64,000 nt of DNA from Cycas panzhihuaensis (GCA_023213395.1 CM041465.1:235855741-235919740), one strand, 5' to 3'; positions 47,860 to 59,992 are shown, numbered from the stretch's first letter. Numbers and translations: made by a program. The notes: a model not told the origin generated them from the sequence alone.

Positions 47860-50595
47860 TGTTTCCCAGCCTCTGGGAATGGATACACAGTGGTCAACTC
47901 AGATAAGTGCAGGTATGCTTCTCACCTTGTTGATTGTATTCTTTTGTGATGAGTATATGCTTGCATGTTTTGATCTCGTAGATGATCTTGTTGTCATCTA
48001 CATCTATCTAGCCTATGACAACTATAGCGGGGGCATATTCCCAATGAGTGTGACACCCCAGTGGCCATGTCACTTCCCATATTCAGCCCTACTCACCTCA
48101 AGACCTTCTTAGCTCATGTCATCCTTGCCCGTATAATGACCCGTCATTGTTTGGTGGACTTGTCACGCCCTTTGAGTCCTATTTTTACTATTGAGACTTG
48201 TTTGCTAGCTTGTCTGCCTCTTGGCAAGTGGCCCTGCCCCCCTGCTAGCCTCCTTGGTCATTGGCCCATAGCCCAGGCTGGCTGTTTGGGCTAGTTTTGG
48301 CCTTTTGTCTTGCATTACTGCAGATTTTACGGTACCGCGATATTTACGGTGGTACCGCAATATTTATGGTGGTGCGACTGTCTCAGTTTATTTTTAAAAA
48401 TCTACCATGGTAATTCTCGCATTTATTACAGAACTGCCATGTGTCTCGCGACTTAAGTCACTGCCAGTTACGCCCTAATCACCTGTTTAGGGTTTGGGCT
48501 AGGTATTTAAGTCTTTCCTAAATCATTTTAGGGATCTTTTTGCGCATTTTTGGAAGGATCTCAAAGGAAAATGCCTTGCTCTCTGATGTTCCCAGCTGCT
48601 CCACTACTGTTCCAGGACCTGCTATCATTCTCCAGTGCCCTACTCTCCTTTGGTATAGCTATGACATCTTCTCAGCCCCTTGCACACCTTAGAGAGGGCC
48701 TTCTTGGAGAGATTCCAGCACTTCCTTGCCCAGGTAGCTATTAAGCATCCTCAAGTACAGGTTTTCCTTCAGCCATATTAGCAGGGGCTCCATACCTGCT
48801 ATTCCACAGTCTTTTTACAGATTTCTCAGCCTTCTCTCAGCAGTTCTTGATAGAGGCAAATGCCTCCCTTCTTCTCCACAGGTATTTGTTGGTTTAGGGT
48901 CTTCTCTTGCCCAATTTATGCCCAGGTTTGCATGTTGTTTCTAGCTTGTCTTAGCTTACTCTTTGGAGGTTGTTTCTTGTCTTGCTTTGGACTATTTTCC
49001 CCCACTATTAGGGCCTTCTTTCCTATGTTTCTTGCCCAGGACAACTGTCAAAAGGGAGTACATAAGGTTTAGGATAGAGCTGGGTGGATTCTGCACCACC
49101 TTCCACGCTCCTTAAGAGGCTTTTTGCCCTCCAAACCTTCCCTTTTGCCCTGTGCTACTCTTGGGAGCGAAACAAGGGTTTAGTAGGTTATTCTTAGCCG
49201 CTGAAATCAGCATTGTCACTCATTGTAGTGCTGGTTTGAGGGCTCATATCTTGATCCAAGTAACTCACACAAGCCCCGGCTACTTGTCCCTTGCTCGACC
49301 TCATTCGTGGCAACCCGGTTTGCTTCCCATAGCACTCTGGTTTGTTGTAGACTTCTTTAAGCCTCTTTGAACTCTTGTTGCCTCCATTTCCAGCCTTCTT
49401 GCATAGCCATACCCTTACTACCTTATGGCTCCTTGAGGGAGGGTAGGGTTACTCCTTACAGGAGGTGGGCCACTCCGAGACTTATCGATTTATCCATCAT
49501 TTATTTGGATAGTTTTCTTTACAGTTTATCATTGTAATATGGAATACTAACATATATGTATAGAGGTTCATGCTTGTTTCATACATACATGTATTGTTAG
49601 GATTCTCTATGGTATTGTTAGCACCCTTTTCTCTAGAAAGGGATACTCCCATTTACTTGCAGGTACACGGAGGACGTGAAGGATTTGTTCCTTTCCCTCT
49701 CTCGTAGGTAAGTACTTTTATCTACGTTTCACTTTAGCATTCCAGTTGCTGTTATTATTTTGTCATTTTTTCCTTTATTGGCACTCTTGTGCCATTTCCG
49801 GGGAAGGTAAGGAAGCCGCATGCTTCATTCTACCACAACCCTTCTCGTTCGCCGTGCTTCATGGTGCGACCTTGGATACCTTGTGGGAACGTCGCCACTC
49901 CAACCTTATCTCTATTTTGGGTATGTGCCCTTGCTCTATTTCATTCCTTTTCTTTTGAAAGGTTTTGTACGGTAGTAATTAGCCCATTTGAAAGGAAAAG
50001 GGAAACCAACTTTATTTCTTGATTTATGTTCTGTTTGTTACTTTTTCTCGCATTATATCTATCATAGGAAAAGGTCTTAGGAGATTTCCCTTTTTCACCT
50101 TCTCCCCTTCACCTCGCAAACTCCATCCTTGTCTCATTAACTTGTTACGCTTGGTTAATTTGCTTGCATGTACCATAGCCCTTTTTTTTTATTATTATTC
50201 CTTTTATCTTTCCTCAGTTTTCTCCTGCTTAGTCGGATAACTGAGAGGATCTCATTCGTAGGTTTTATACCTGCCTACCCTTTCCTCGTTTCCCTCTGCT
50301 CTAGGGAAACCTTCAAAGGGTTCTCTCCTTTCCCTTCTGGCCATCCAAGGGTGGGAGGATCCTTCCCCCAGGTCTACTCAGGCTTATCTCTCACTTCCTC
50401 TCTTCTTGTTTGAAGTGGGGAACCACTTCCAGGTAGCTAGGTACCATCCGCACGTCCCGAACTTGTGCTCTAGTGTATGGGGCACCCTACATGGTATTTG
50501 CCTCACTCTTAGGTCCTTATCTACACTTAATAGTGCCATTGACCGCTCTTGTTATTCCTACTCAGTTAGGTAGCTATCCCGTAGATGCACATCCA
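47860..50595 (+). mobile_element. 5' LTR of Tat-like element D
   Basis: It begins TGTTTCCCAGCCTCTGGGAA and ends GATGCACATCCA, and is followed by a primer site. A TATTTAAG box (48504-48511) lies after a TTTAGGGTTTGGG block, a likely promoter with the transcript starting near 48530. The GGGGAAGGTAAGGAAGCC box is at 49800. The sequence directly before the LTR is GTTAT, the expected target duplication; its partner would lie beyond the window. Many short open frames in it are chance. Confidence 0.85.
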
Positions 50596-50596
50596 C

Positions 50597-50617
50597 TGGC
50601 AACCATACTGGGGATCT
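50597..50617 (+). other. Primer binding site of element D, tRNA-Asp-like
   Basis: TGGCAACCATACTGGGGATC starts one base after the LTR. It begins with TGG and shares TGGC...GGGGATC with the tRNA-Asp type site common in plant Ty3/gypsy elements, with several mismatches. Confidence 0.6.
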
Positions 50618-51839
50618 GCCAGTAAGAGAGCTAGTCTCTGCTCTTTTCTGTTGGTATCGCTACCTCTTTATGGTTCTCTCTTACTTCATTCTCTTTGTCA
50701 GGTAGCCCCCAATGTGTGCTTTTCATTGCCCTTTCTTTCTCCTACAGTGTTGGTTAACCTTGTATGTGACGCTTCTCTCGTCCCTTGCATGGTCTACCTC
50801 CATTGTTAGAAGATCCTAAGTATCATCCTCTTCCTTCATCGGATTCTGATTCGACTATAGAGGGATACCCTTCCGATTGGGCCTACCACACCTCAGCCTT
50901 GGGAACTCATGAGTTTCCCTCTTCTATTCCAGGATCCACTTAAGAGGGTGATGATCTTATTTACTACCTGGGTGACCAACATCACCCGCTTGACGTCCAT
51001 CCCTCTACCCATGCGGTAGAAGGATCTTTTCCTCTTGAGATTTACCACTCAGTTGGCAATTCTTGTGAGGAACGTCCTAAGGGATCTACTTCATTTGAGG
51101 TCCCGTCTACCTCTTATGAGCATGTAGATACTCCTCCCGCTGATGTGGTTGAAGACTTTAACGAGTGCCACCGTGTTGCTCATTTTCAACCACGTCCTAG
51201 ATGGTTTAAGGTGCTTTTTGTGGAGGAGCCTCTTCTTCGTCTGCTCCTCCCCTGCTTTCTTCATCCTCATCTACTCCTCCTATAACAACTAATCCCTTCG
51301 TGCCTACACACGCATCCCACTCCTTCTCTATTACTGTTGCAGGGACACATGTTGCACCTTCTATCCCTCACCAAGGTCCTAGTGCTTCAGGACCTTCCTG
51401 CGGTATGTCCTTCCCTTAACTAAAGGTTAGCATATCCGTTCCTAGCCAAACTAATGTGCCATCCCCCAATGTGGCACATACTTTCCCTAGCAGGCCTGTC
51501 GGTCCTACTAACCCTCCAACCACTAGCCATGTGGGACCTATTCCCACGCACCCTCAAAACCAACCTATTGGTGCTTCCTTTTACATCCCCCCAGGGTATA
51601 CTTCTCAACCTTGGGGGTAGGGTAGAGGGAACCACCTCCCAGCTTATGGAGTAGATTTGCTACACCCATATAGGATTGCCCCACCTACGGGCATCCCATA
51701 TGGGCAAAACCTAGTGCCACATCCTCCTTTTCTATACTCTAGCGTAATTCCTTTTGCTGTGCATTCGCAAGGGAACCCGACTCCCTTCCAAGGCACTTAT
51801 CCTCAAGCCTCCTTCCAGTAAGGGGCGTTTCGTCAAGGA
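50618..51839 (+). other. Leader and gag N-terminal region, element D
   Basis: Stretches rich in Ser, Pro and Thr (for example around 51300-51620) resemble the Ser/Pro-rich gag N-terminus of C. The frame is broken and I cannot fix the gag start. Confidence 0.5.
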
Positions 51840-53100
51840 GGGATGGGTGTGCCACCCCCATTCGCTCCTTCCTCACTACCCACTATATCATTCGTTGATC
51901 CTACAGTCCAGGCAAGGGCACGTCCTTTCATGGACTATAGATCAACACCTTTATCCATTGAGGTATTAAGAACTAATCTGCCGCCTCATCCTCCTGAAGT
52001 TCCTAGATTTGACAGAACTTCGTCGCAAGATCTAGGTGAACACGTACGTAGTTTTTCTATGGCATGTATAGACTACTAGGCTTACAACCATATCCTAATG
52101 AAATTGTTTCCATGATCATTGCATGGTGATGCCCTCAAGTGGTTTTATCGTCTCCCTGCCCACTCTATCTTTTCATTCCAGCAATTGGTGGACAAGTTCA
52201 TCAACTACTTTGATGTAGCCCGTCCATTCGAGAGTGGAATGAAATCCTTCTTATCGCTTAAACAAGGTCACGATGAGATGAATCATGACTTTGTGAGATG
52301 ATTCCATGATTTGCTTCACTCCACTAAGGCTACGTTGCTCGAGGAGCTGAAGAGAGATCTTTTCGTTAACGTGCTTTGTCCTAAAGTACATGTGGAAGTC
52401 CTTAAAATAGGGGCGACCACATGTAACTCTGCGATCGCTAAGTGCTTAGTGTTGGAGGCTATTGAGATCTAAGCTGGACTCAAGAAGCCTCTCAAGCCTT
52501 CACAGTGACGTGAGGCACCACCTTTAACCAAAGATACTAAACCTTTGCAACCCACTAGGTCTTCCTCTCACCTGACTGAGAGGACTTTAGACCCCCTTAC
52601 TTCTGCCATATGCTCATTCGAGCGTATGATGAAGGAGCTTAAACTCTAAGTTCCTTCATCCCCAACACCCAACAAATAAGTTCAATAAATAACTCAAGCT
52701 CTCCTCCCCAGGAATGGAAACACCCAGTCCTCTCAAACGAGGAAGGCAGATCCCCCGCTTGAGAAGAGGTGGTGCTTCATTCATGGGGAGTGCTTCCACG
52801 ATGACTCGCGTTGCAGGGTCCAGCATCCCAAGGATGCCCCTTGATGTGACTCTTCCTCTAAACAGGCCTCAAGGCCTAATTTAGACCAACCAGTTCATAA
52901 GGATCTGTTCCCCAAACATAGGGAATGTGATTGCAACACCCAATCCAAGAATAATCAGAACCGAGGAAGATCGCCAAATTCCCGTCCTTCCCATGATAAA
53001 GGGAAGGGCACTCGAGATTCTTCCTCTTCCTCCCGTTCCCCTAACCATTGCATCCCATCACCTTCACAGCCCCAGAACAAGGGGAAGAAGGTGATTTAGT
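51840..53100 (+). pseudogene. Ty3/gypsy gag, element D
   Basis: The gag domain spans about 51980-52490: VPRFDRTSSQDLGEHVRSFS, HGDALKWFYRLPAHSIFSFQ, INYFDVARPFESGMKSFLSL, LCPKVHVEVLKIG. A zinc knuckle of the C-x2-H-x4-H-x4-C kind follows at about 52770 (WCFIHGECFHDDSRC), the variant typical of Tat elements. The C-terminus is Ser/Lys-rich. Stops are TAG, TAA and TGA at Gln, Trp or Arg positions (DY*AY, EI*AG). It forms the particle shell and binds RNA. Confidence 0.85.
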
Positions 53101-53862
53101 TGCTTGAGGCCACTCCTTCTTATGGCCTTACTCAGTCTCAAGCTGCCAAGGAAGCAGTCAGTGCTTCTTCCTCTTCTGACCCTCTTCTAGAGAACCCTCC
53201 TCCAAAAGTGCCTCTCTTTCCCAAGGCCATTCCTATACGCCCAGGTCGTTATGATTTCTGAAGGGCACTTACCCAGCCTACCGCGAAGGGTAAGCCTTTC
53301 TCCATCATGGATGAGCTTCATACCGTTGCTGCAGGAATATCCTTGATGGACGTTTCGAGGAGTTATCCCAAGTAGCGGACCCTCCTCTTGGAAGCTTTAG
53401 GATAGAATGACGTACCTGTTCATGCTTTGGGCATTACCCAAAGTCATGAACCCATTATTTCGTTTGATCCTAAGGACCTTCCTCCTGCATGTGAAAGGGA
53501 ATATCAGTGGAACTTCCCATTCACTATTACCATCGATATACTTGATTGTACCCTTCGAAGGACCGTTGTCGACAATGGTTCTTCTGTGAATGCCATGCCC
53601 TTATATGTCATGCAAGAGCTTGGTATTTCTGCCTTGGAACCCGTTCCATGGTGATGCCAAGGTTATGACGGTAGTGAGAAGACCCCATTGGGTTCTATCA
53701 CGATTCCGCTCACCCTCAAGGGCAAAATTATCCTCGCTGATATTGTAGTCCTCAATGTCGATGTTGACTACAACCTTCTTTTAGGTCATCCATGGCTTGA
53801 CCAAATGGGAGCTGTGTGTTTGACTCTTTGGGGACAACTTAAATTCGTCCATGATGGATGAA
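53101..53862 (+). pseudogene. Ty3/gypsy aspartic protease, element D
   Basis: ITIDILDCTLRRTVVDNGSS followed by VNAMPL holds the catalytic Asp (D-N-G-S). KGKIILADIVVLNVDVDYNL and LLGHPWLDQMGA form the C-terminal half. Only single-base nonsense changes (EPVPW*CQGYD) interrupt it. Confidence 0.85.
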
Positions 53863-55560
53863 TGAGGGTTATTCCCTGCAAATGCCCACTCGCTAAACAA
53901 ACTTGTCCTGCTAATCAGGTAAGCCAAGGCCCTTCTATGCATGCCTCAGCTTATTCTATTGGTATTCCCAATCCGTCTGAAGAAGATTCCATATCTTCTT
54001 CCCCTAGCCTCACGTGTTTTTCTCCTATTGGTGTTGGGAGTTACGGGTCCTCACCTCATTTAGCAACGACAAGTTATACGATGAGGATAAGGATTACCTC
54101 CACCATGTCTCTTTCCTTTGCACCAGTAGGACGCACCCATGTCATTCTAGATCTCCATCTAGAACCCCTTTTGGTGAGGCTAGCCACTCCTACGTGCTGC
54201 ATATCATTACTTGTATCGACTCACCCGTTGTCAGTTCTTCCCCTTCATCACCTCCCGCAGGTGATGGCTTTGAGGAACAGGCTTTTGCTCCTTCCGAGGA
54301 GCCTCTTTTTTACTCTCTCTTAGAGTCTCATGAGGAAGACAGGCAACCCGATGACCATCACGGTCCCGTTGCCTCCACTTCCTCTATCGCTTCATCTACT
54401 CGGAGTAAGGTCATCCATGGGGTGGATTACTTTGAGGATGATAAAGCCTTGCTTGAGCACCTAGCGTGCTTCGCGCCTAGCTTGCCTTCTGGTCACCATA
54501 GGCTTGGTCACCAGAAGATCCTTGTGATTAGGTCCACACTTATTGACCCAATCTTGTCTCCTATTCCACCTCCTCCCGTTGACCTTGCCCCTCTCCACTT
54601 CGAGGAGGGTAATGCCATGTGCATGGGGGCAACCCAAGACATAGTCTTGGCTCCCAGCAAGGTCATTAAGATTGGGATGGAATGTTCTCCTAATGAGGTA
54701 AGGGAGTACTCCTTTTTGTTCCAGGAGTTTCAGGACGTTTTTGTGTGGGATTATGCTGACATGCAAGGAATTGGCCCCTCAATTGTCACCCATAATCTCA
54801 CCACCATTCCTAGCACCCGCCCTATGTGCCAGAAGCAGCGTCCCCTTCACCTGAAGCTCTCAACCACTATCAAGATGGAGGTTAAGAAGCTCTTGGATGC
54901 TGGACTCATTACTTCCATTGATTACCCTAAGTGGGTCTCCAATATTGTCCCCATTGCTAAAAAGAATGGGGCGATTCATATATGTGTTGACTTCCACGAT
55001 ATTAATAATGCTTGTCCTAAGGACAACTTCTTGTTCCCCTACATTGATCAAATCATTGATCATACAGCTGGATTCGAAGTCATGTCCTTAATGGACGGCT
55101 TCTCTGGCTATAACGAAATCTAGATTTCTCCTGAAGATTGCTGCAAGATGGCCTTCACTACACTATGGGGTACCTTTGCCTACAAGGCAATGCCCTTTGG
55201 CCTTAAAAATATAGGTGCTACTTACCAGAGGGCCATGCATTTCATCTTCCACGACCTCATTGATAACACATTAGAGGTCTTCATGGATGACATGATGGGT
55301 CTCTCCCGTGTTAGGGTCCATCATCCTTCTGACTTGTGGGATATCTTCTCTCGATGTTATAAGTACCATGTTAGCCTAAACCTGCTCAAGTGTATGTTTG
55401 CCGTCACTTCGGGCAAACTCCTTGGTTTCCTTGTATCCAAACAAGGAATCCAGATTGATCTTGACAAGGTCAGGGCAACCCTTGACATGCTGCCCCCTAG
55501 AACCCAATGAGAGAATAAGTCGTTTCTAGGTAGGCTCAGCTTTCTTAAGTGCTTCTTGGC
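53863..55560 (+). pseudogene. Linker and reverse transcriptase, element D
   Basis: A 369-codon open stretch (54014-55123) covers an acidic, Ser/Pro-rich linker (EEPLFYSLLESHEEDRQ, VDYFEDDKALLEHL) and the RT fingers: LLDAGLITSIDYPKWVSN, IHICVDFHDINNACPKDN, VMSLMDGFSGYNEI. After one TAG (Gln expected) the palm runs on at 55148: TLWGTFAYKAMPFGLKNIGA with TYQRAM and the catalytic box LEVFMDDMMGLS. A TGA at 55508 stands where RTQREIKS-like sequence expects Arg. This is the best-kept RT in the window and confirms the F-M-D-D form. Confidence 0.92.
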
Positions 55561-55752
55561 AGAATTCACTGTGAGCGCTAAACCCCTTATGAATCTATTG
55601 AAGAAGGGAACTCCTTTTATTTGGACTGATAAGACCCAAAAGGCCTTCGAAGGACTCAAGGAAGCCCTTTCTTCCGCTGCTACATTGGTGCCTCCTTGCT
55701 TCAATAGGCCCTTTATTCTGTACACCTTAGCGATTAATGAGTCCTTGGGTGC
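55561..55752 (+). pseudogene. Native RNase H, 5' part, element D (split by solo LTR)
   Basis: FIWTDKTQKAFEGLKEALSS and RPFILYTLAINESLGA. The position of the first catalytic Asp is Leu. The frame is cut after Gly-Ala codons by the LTR at 55753 and resumes at 58333. Confidence 0.92.
55748..55752. repeat. Left target-site duplication GGTGC of the solo LTR
   Basis: Repeated at 58328-58332. Confidence 0.95.
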
Positions 55753-58327
55753 TGTTTCCCGGCTTCCGGGAATAGATACGGAATCACCGACTCAGGTAAG
55801 TGTAGGTATGTTTCTCGCATTATCATCACTTTCTTATATTGTATGTTTGCTTGCTTATCTACATGTGTATGACTTCGTGGGCTACTTGGCCATCATCCAC
55901 ACTTGTTTTAGCCTATGATGACTATAGCAGGGGCACACTCCCAGCAAGTGTGGCACCCTGGTGACCACATTACTTCCCGCATCTGCCCTCCTCACTCCAG
56001 GATCCACTAGGCTTACTCCACCTCACTTGGTGTGATGTTAGTCATCGTTTGGTCAACTTGCCACCCCGGTCGAGCCCTACTTTTGCTCCCTTGGACCCGT
56101 TTGTTGGCATGTTTACCACCGGGTAGGTGTTCTAGCTTCCCATTAGTCCTTTCGGTCCATCCTTTGACTGGTGGTTGGTGGGCCCCATTTTTGGCCTTAG
56201 GTGCATATCGTGAAATTTTCCGCAGTCTGCGAATATTCGTGATGCGTAGAATTTCTTGACGATCTGACTCTCAGATTATTTTTAAAAATCTACCATGGTA
56301 ATTTCGCATTTATTGTGAAACTGCCACGTGGCTCGCGCCTTGATTCTCTCCCAGCCGTCCCCTAATCGCTCGCTTTAGGGTTTTGCTTGAGTACTTAAAC
56401 CATTTTTAACTTATTTTTGGGATCTTTTTTGCTCACTTTTGGAATTGCTCTCTAAGGAAACATCCTCCTGCTCTGCTCTTCTCGGCTGTCTGCTGCTGCA
56501 ACTGGACACCACACCCTCTGACACCAGATCTCCTTTGGCATGGCTGAGACATTCTCCCAGCCCCTCAAACGCCTTGGAGAGGGCCCCTTTGGAGTGGTTT
56601 CTAGTTGATCTTTGCCCAGGCAGTCCACAAGTGCCCCAAGTGCAGGTGTTTCCCATCACATCTCCATAACAGGGTCTCAAACCTGCTCTACTTCAGATCT
56701 GGGCTGATTTCTCAGCCCCTCTTCACTGCTCCTTGGCTGAGGCAAACCCCTTGCCTCCCCCTTTAAGGTATTCCTTGTTTTATATTGGTTTTTCTTGCGA
56801 TATCTATGCTCAGGCTTGTTTGCTCTTTGCTCGTCTCTTAAGAGTTAGTTTTTCTTCTTTTGTGGGTTGTTCTACCACTCTTTTGTGCCTCATGCCTGCG
56901 TTTGCTGCTCAAGGCAGTGGCGTTGGGGGATAGCATAGGTTTTGGAGAGGAGCTGGGTGGATTCCATACCACCTTCCACGCTCCCTAAGCGGCTCTAAGC
57001 CCTCCAAAGCCTCCCTCTCGCCTCACTGTCATCCTTGGCTTACAAACAAGGGTTTGTAGGCCCTCTTTTGGCCGCCCAAACCAATGCTGTCACAAGTTGC
57101 AGTGCTGATTTGGGGCCTTTTGTTCAGGTTTGGGCAACACTCATAAGTCCCAACCGCTAGTCCTTGTTCCGCTTTCTTCCATTTGCCGGTTTGCTCCTCA
57201 TAGCATCCCGGTTCGCCGTGGGTTTCCTTGGGCCTCTCTTTGCCCCTTTGCTGCCATTTTCTAGCCCTTGCTCTTGGCCTTGTCCTCGCTGCCTTGTGGT
57301 TCTTGAGGGGAGGTTAGGGCATCATTTGCGGGAGGTAGGCCACTCTGAGGCTTACCGATCATTTACTTTCACCTTGGTCACTCTCTTTTTGGTACTTTCA
57401 TTGTTGGATTAGCACTAACGCATGTATATTGATTTATTTATGTTATTTAGGCATATATTGTTAGAATTTTGTGTTGCATGTTAGTGTTCTTCCTTCGGGA
57501 AGAGAGAGACCGCTATTGCTTGCAGGTATTTAGGAAGCGTGGAGAACATCGCCCGTTGGCCTCGTTACCAGTAAGCACCTTTGTATGCATTATATTTTTT
57601 TATGTTGTTTCATTTACTAGTTGGCGCTTCCTTTCTTTCTTTGGTATCGCATGTGATTTTCCGGGGAAGGTAAGGAAGCCCCTCTTTCGCCTGCCGTAAC
57701 ATCGCGCATCCAACGCGTCGCACGGAGTGGTTTGGTGCTCCTCGAGAAGGCTTCTGTCATGCACGCCCTCGGCCCAGTGCACATCTCGCTCCCTCTTACT
57801 ACCTCTTTTTTTCCTTTTATTTCTCTCTTAGTAACTAGCACATTGAAAGATAAAAGGGAAAATTTAGTTTGGTGTTTGTTGCATTTCATTTATCTTGTTA
57901 CATGTATCTTTACCGTTTGGAGGAAAGGTTGTAGGAAGCCCGTTTCCTTACCTTTCCCTCTTTCTCTCCTTAACCACACAAGTCCTTTACCTCCCGCATC
58001 ACTTGTGTACCCGGTTAGTTTGTGTAGGCATACTCTTGGCCTATCTCCATTTAGGTCTTCTCTTTCCCCCTTCCGGCCACCCAAGGGTGGGAGAGTCCTG
58101 TCTCTAGGTCAACCCGGGCTTTCCTTACGCATCTTCACCCCTTGTTCGAAGCGGTGAAGGACCACCTAATAGTAGCCATATTCCATTGCAGATCCTGAAC
58201 TCACGCTCCGGTGCACGGGGCACTCTACGTGATAGTTACTCTTCTTTTAGGGCCCACCTTCAATATGTTCACCACCCACTCTCCCCACGCCTACTAGTTA
58301 GGTAGTTATCCCGTAGACGCGCGTCCA
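55753..58327 (+). mobile_element. Solo Tat-family LTR inserted in RNase H of element D
   Basis: It begins TGTTTCCCGGCTTCCGGGAA and ends ACGCGCGTCCA, and is flanked by GGTGC on both sides. Removing it with one GGTGC restores the frame ESLGA-MLAQEDD. It is clearly related to 47860-50595 but diverged from it, so it derives from another subfamily member. Shared landmarks: ACTTAAAC TATA-like box near 56393, the GGGGAAGGTAAGGAAGCC box at 57662, GGCCACCCAAGGGTGGGAG at 58075. Short open frames inside are chance. Confidence 0.93.
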
Positions 58328-58332
58328 GGTGC
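58328..58332. repeat. Right target-site duplication GGTGC of the solo LTR
   Basis: Identical to 55748-55752. Confidence 0.95.
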
Positions 58333-58800
58333 TATGTTGGCTCAGGAGGATGATTCAGGAACCGAAAGGGCTATTTATTTCATCAGTCACACTCTCGTGG
58401 CTGCTGAACTTAACTACTCTTCTACCAAGAAGGAGTGTCTGTCCTTGGTCCATGCGACCAAGAAGTTTAGACACTACTTGCTTGGTAATACCACTAAGGT
58501 GATCGTCTAATCCGATCCCTTACGATACTTGCTCACTCATTCAGATTTGACAAGTAGGGTTGGCTGTTGGGTCGTCCTACTTCAAGAATTCGACCTTCAT
58601 ATCATTAACTGGAAATCAAAGAAGGGAATGGTGGTGGTCGAGCAGCTCACGGATGCCCCTATTCCTAACTCCTTTAGTGCTCCCATTAACGATTCTCTCC
58701 CTGATGAGTCTATCTTGATGATTCAGGGCGTCTCCCCCCATCTACTCATCGACAATGAGTGGTATGGTGATATATTATTGTATCTCACACAATAGCAATA
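58333..58800 (+). pseudogene. Native RNase H, 3' part, element D
   Basis: MLAQEDDSGTERAIYFISHT, AELNYSSTKKECLSLV with the Glu, and SDPLRYLLTHSDL with the next Asp. A TAA for Gln precedes SDPL. The first Asp is missing upstream, so the domain is likely non-catalytic even before decay. Confidence 0.9.
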
Positions 58801-58879
58801 CTGCCCTAATGCTAGTAGTAAAGTTAGATCTCGCATCCAGACTTCTTCCAGGCAGTACTTCCTCATGGATGAAGTATTA

Positions 58880-59992
58880 TACAAGAGGTCCTTCAATGGG
58901 ATCCTCCTCTACTGAATCACTACTGATGAAGCTGACCAAATACTTTGTGAATGCCACCATGGTATTTGTGGGGGCCAGTCTATGGCTCAGAGGATTCTTT
59001 GCATGGGTTACTTTTGGCTGTCCCTTTTTAAGGATGCCCATACCTTTGCTCTGAGATGTTGGCAATGTCAGGAACATGCCAACATCTCTCACATGCCTTC
59101 TGAGGCCCCTCACCCCATTGTTTCTATATGGCCTTTTGCTTAGTGGGGGCTAGACCTCATTGGGGCTATTTCTCCACCTTCGTCATCACAGCATAAGTTT
59201 ATCTTGACTGCCACCGAATATTTCACCAAATGGGCAAAGGCCATCCCTTTAATTACTACTCCTAGTAAAACGATATCTACATTCGTTTACCAGCACATCA
59301 TTTACCGTTTCAGAATTCTAGATGTCCTGATCACTAACAATAGAACCCTCTTTTGTAACAAGGAAATGGATGAGCTTTGCGAGAAGTTTAAAATTTCTCA
59401 CAAGACTTCGTCTCCTTATTACCCTCAAGAAAATGGCCAAGTGGAGTCTTTTAATAAGACCCTCATCAATATTCTAAAGAAAACCATTGCTCAGTCTCAA
59501 AGGGATTAGCACCTTCAGCTGCCCTCTACTTTGTGGGCTTACCGCACCTCTATCCGTTCTGCCATGGGAATGACCTCGTTCTCCTTGGTCTACGGTACTG
59601 AGGTGGTACTCCCACTGGAGGTGGAGATTCCTTCCTTGTGAGTCTCCCTTCAGGGTCTCATCGATGAAGAGTCGATCCATCAGGCTCGCCTTCTGGACCT
59701 CAAGGCTTTGGACGAGAGATGCTTAGCTACTTATCAGGCTAATCTGGCATCCAAAGCTCACTCACAAAGGACTTACGATAAACATCTTTGTTCCTGTCCT
59801 TTGTTTCCTGGGGACCATGTCCTCAAACTTAAATATCTTCATGACTGTTTGACTAAATTCAAACCCCGATGGGTTGGCCCTTTTGTCATTATCGAGACTG
59901 TCAGTAATGGTGCTTATAGGATTGCCACCCTGGAGGGGCTTGAATTTGAGAAAGTTGTTAATGGGAAATTCCTTAAGAAGTTTTACTCGTGA
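58880..59992 (+). pseudogene. Ty3/gypsy integrase, element D
   Basis: Remains of the zinc finger (ECHHG, C..CQEHAN), FA*WGLDLIGAI with the first Asp, VLITNNRTLFCN with Asn for the second Asp, NGQVESFNKTL with the Glu, then LWAYRTSIRSAMG and the C-terminal module FPGDHVLKLKYLHDC, RWVGPFVIIETVSNGAYRIA, ending LKKFYS. A frameshift lies near 58975 in the zinc-finger part. TAG at RD*HLQ replaces Trp. Confidence 0.92.

Noticed and set aside
47860-50595. Many 60-85 codon frames (for example around 48061, 48860, 50168)
   Set aside because: They lie in an LTR, differ between LTR copies in frame and sequence, and show no domain.
54461-54766. Minus-strand 101-codon frame
   Set aside because: It is the antisense shadow of the pol linker of D.
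55753-58327. Short frames on both strands around 57600-58160
   Set aside because: They lie in the solo LTR and overlap each other; the matching LTRs do not keep them.
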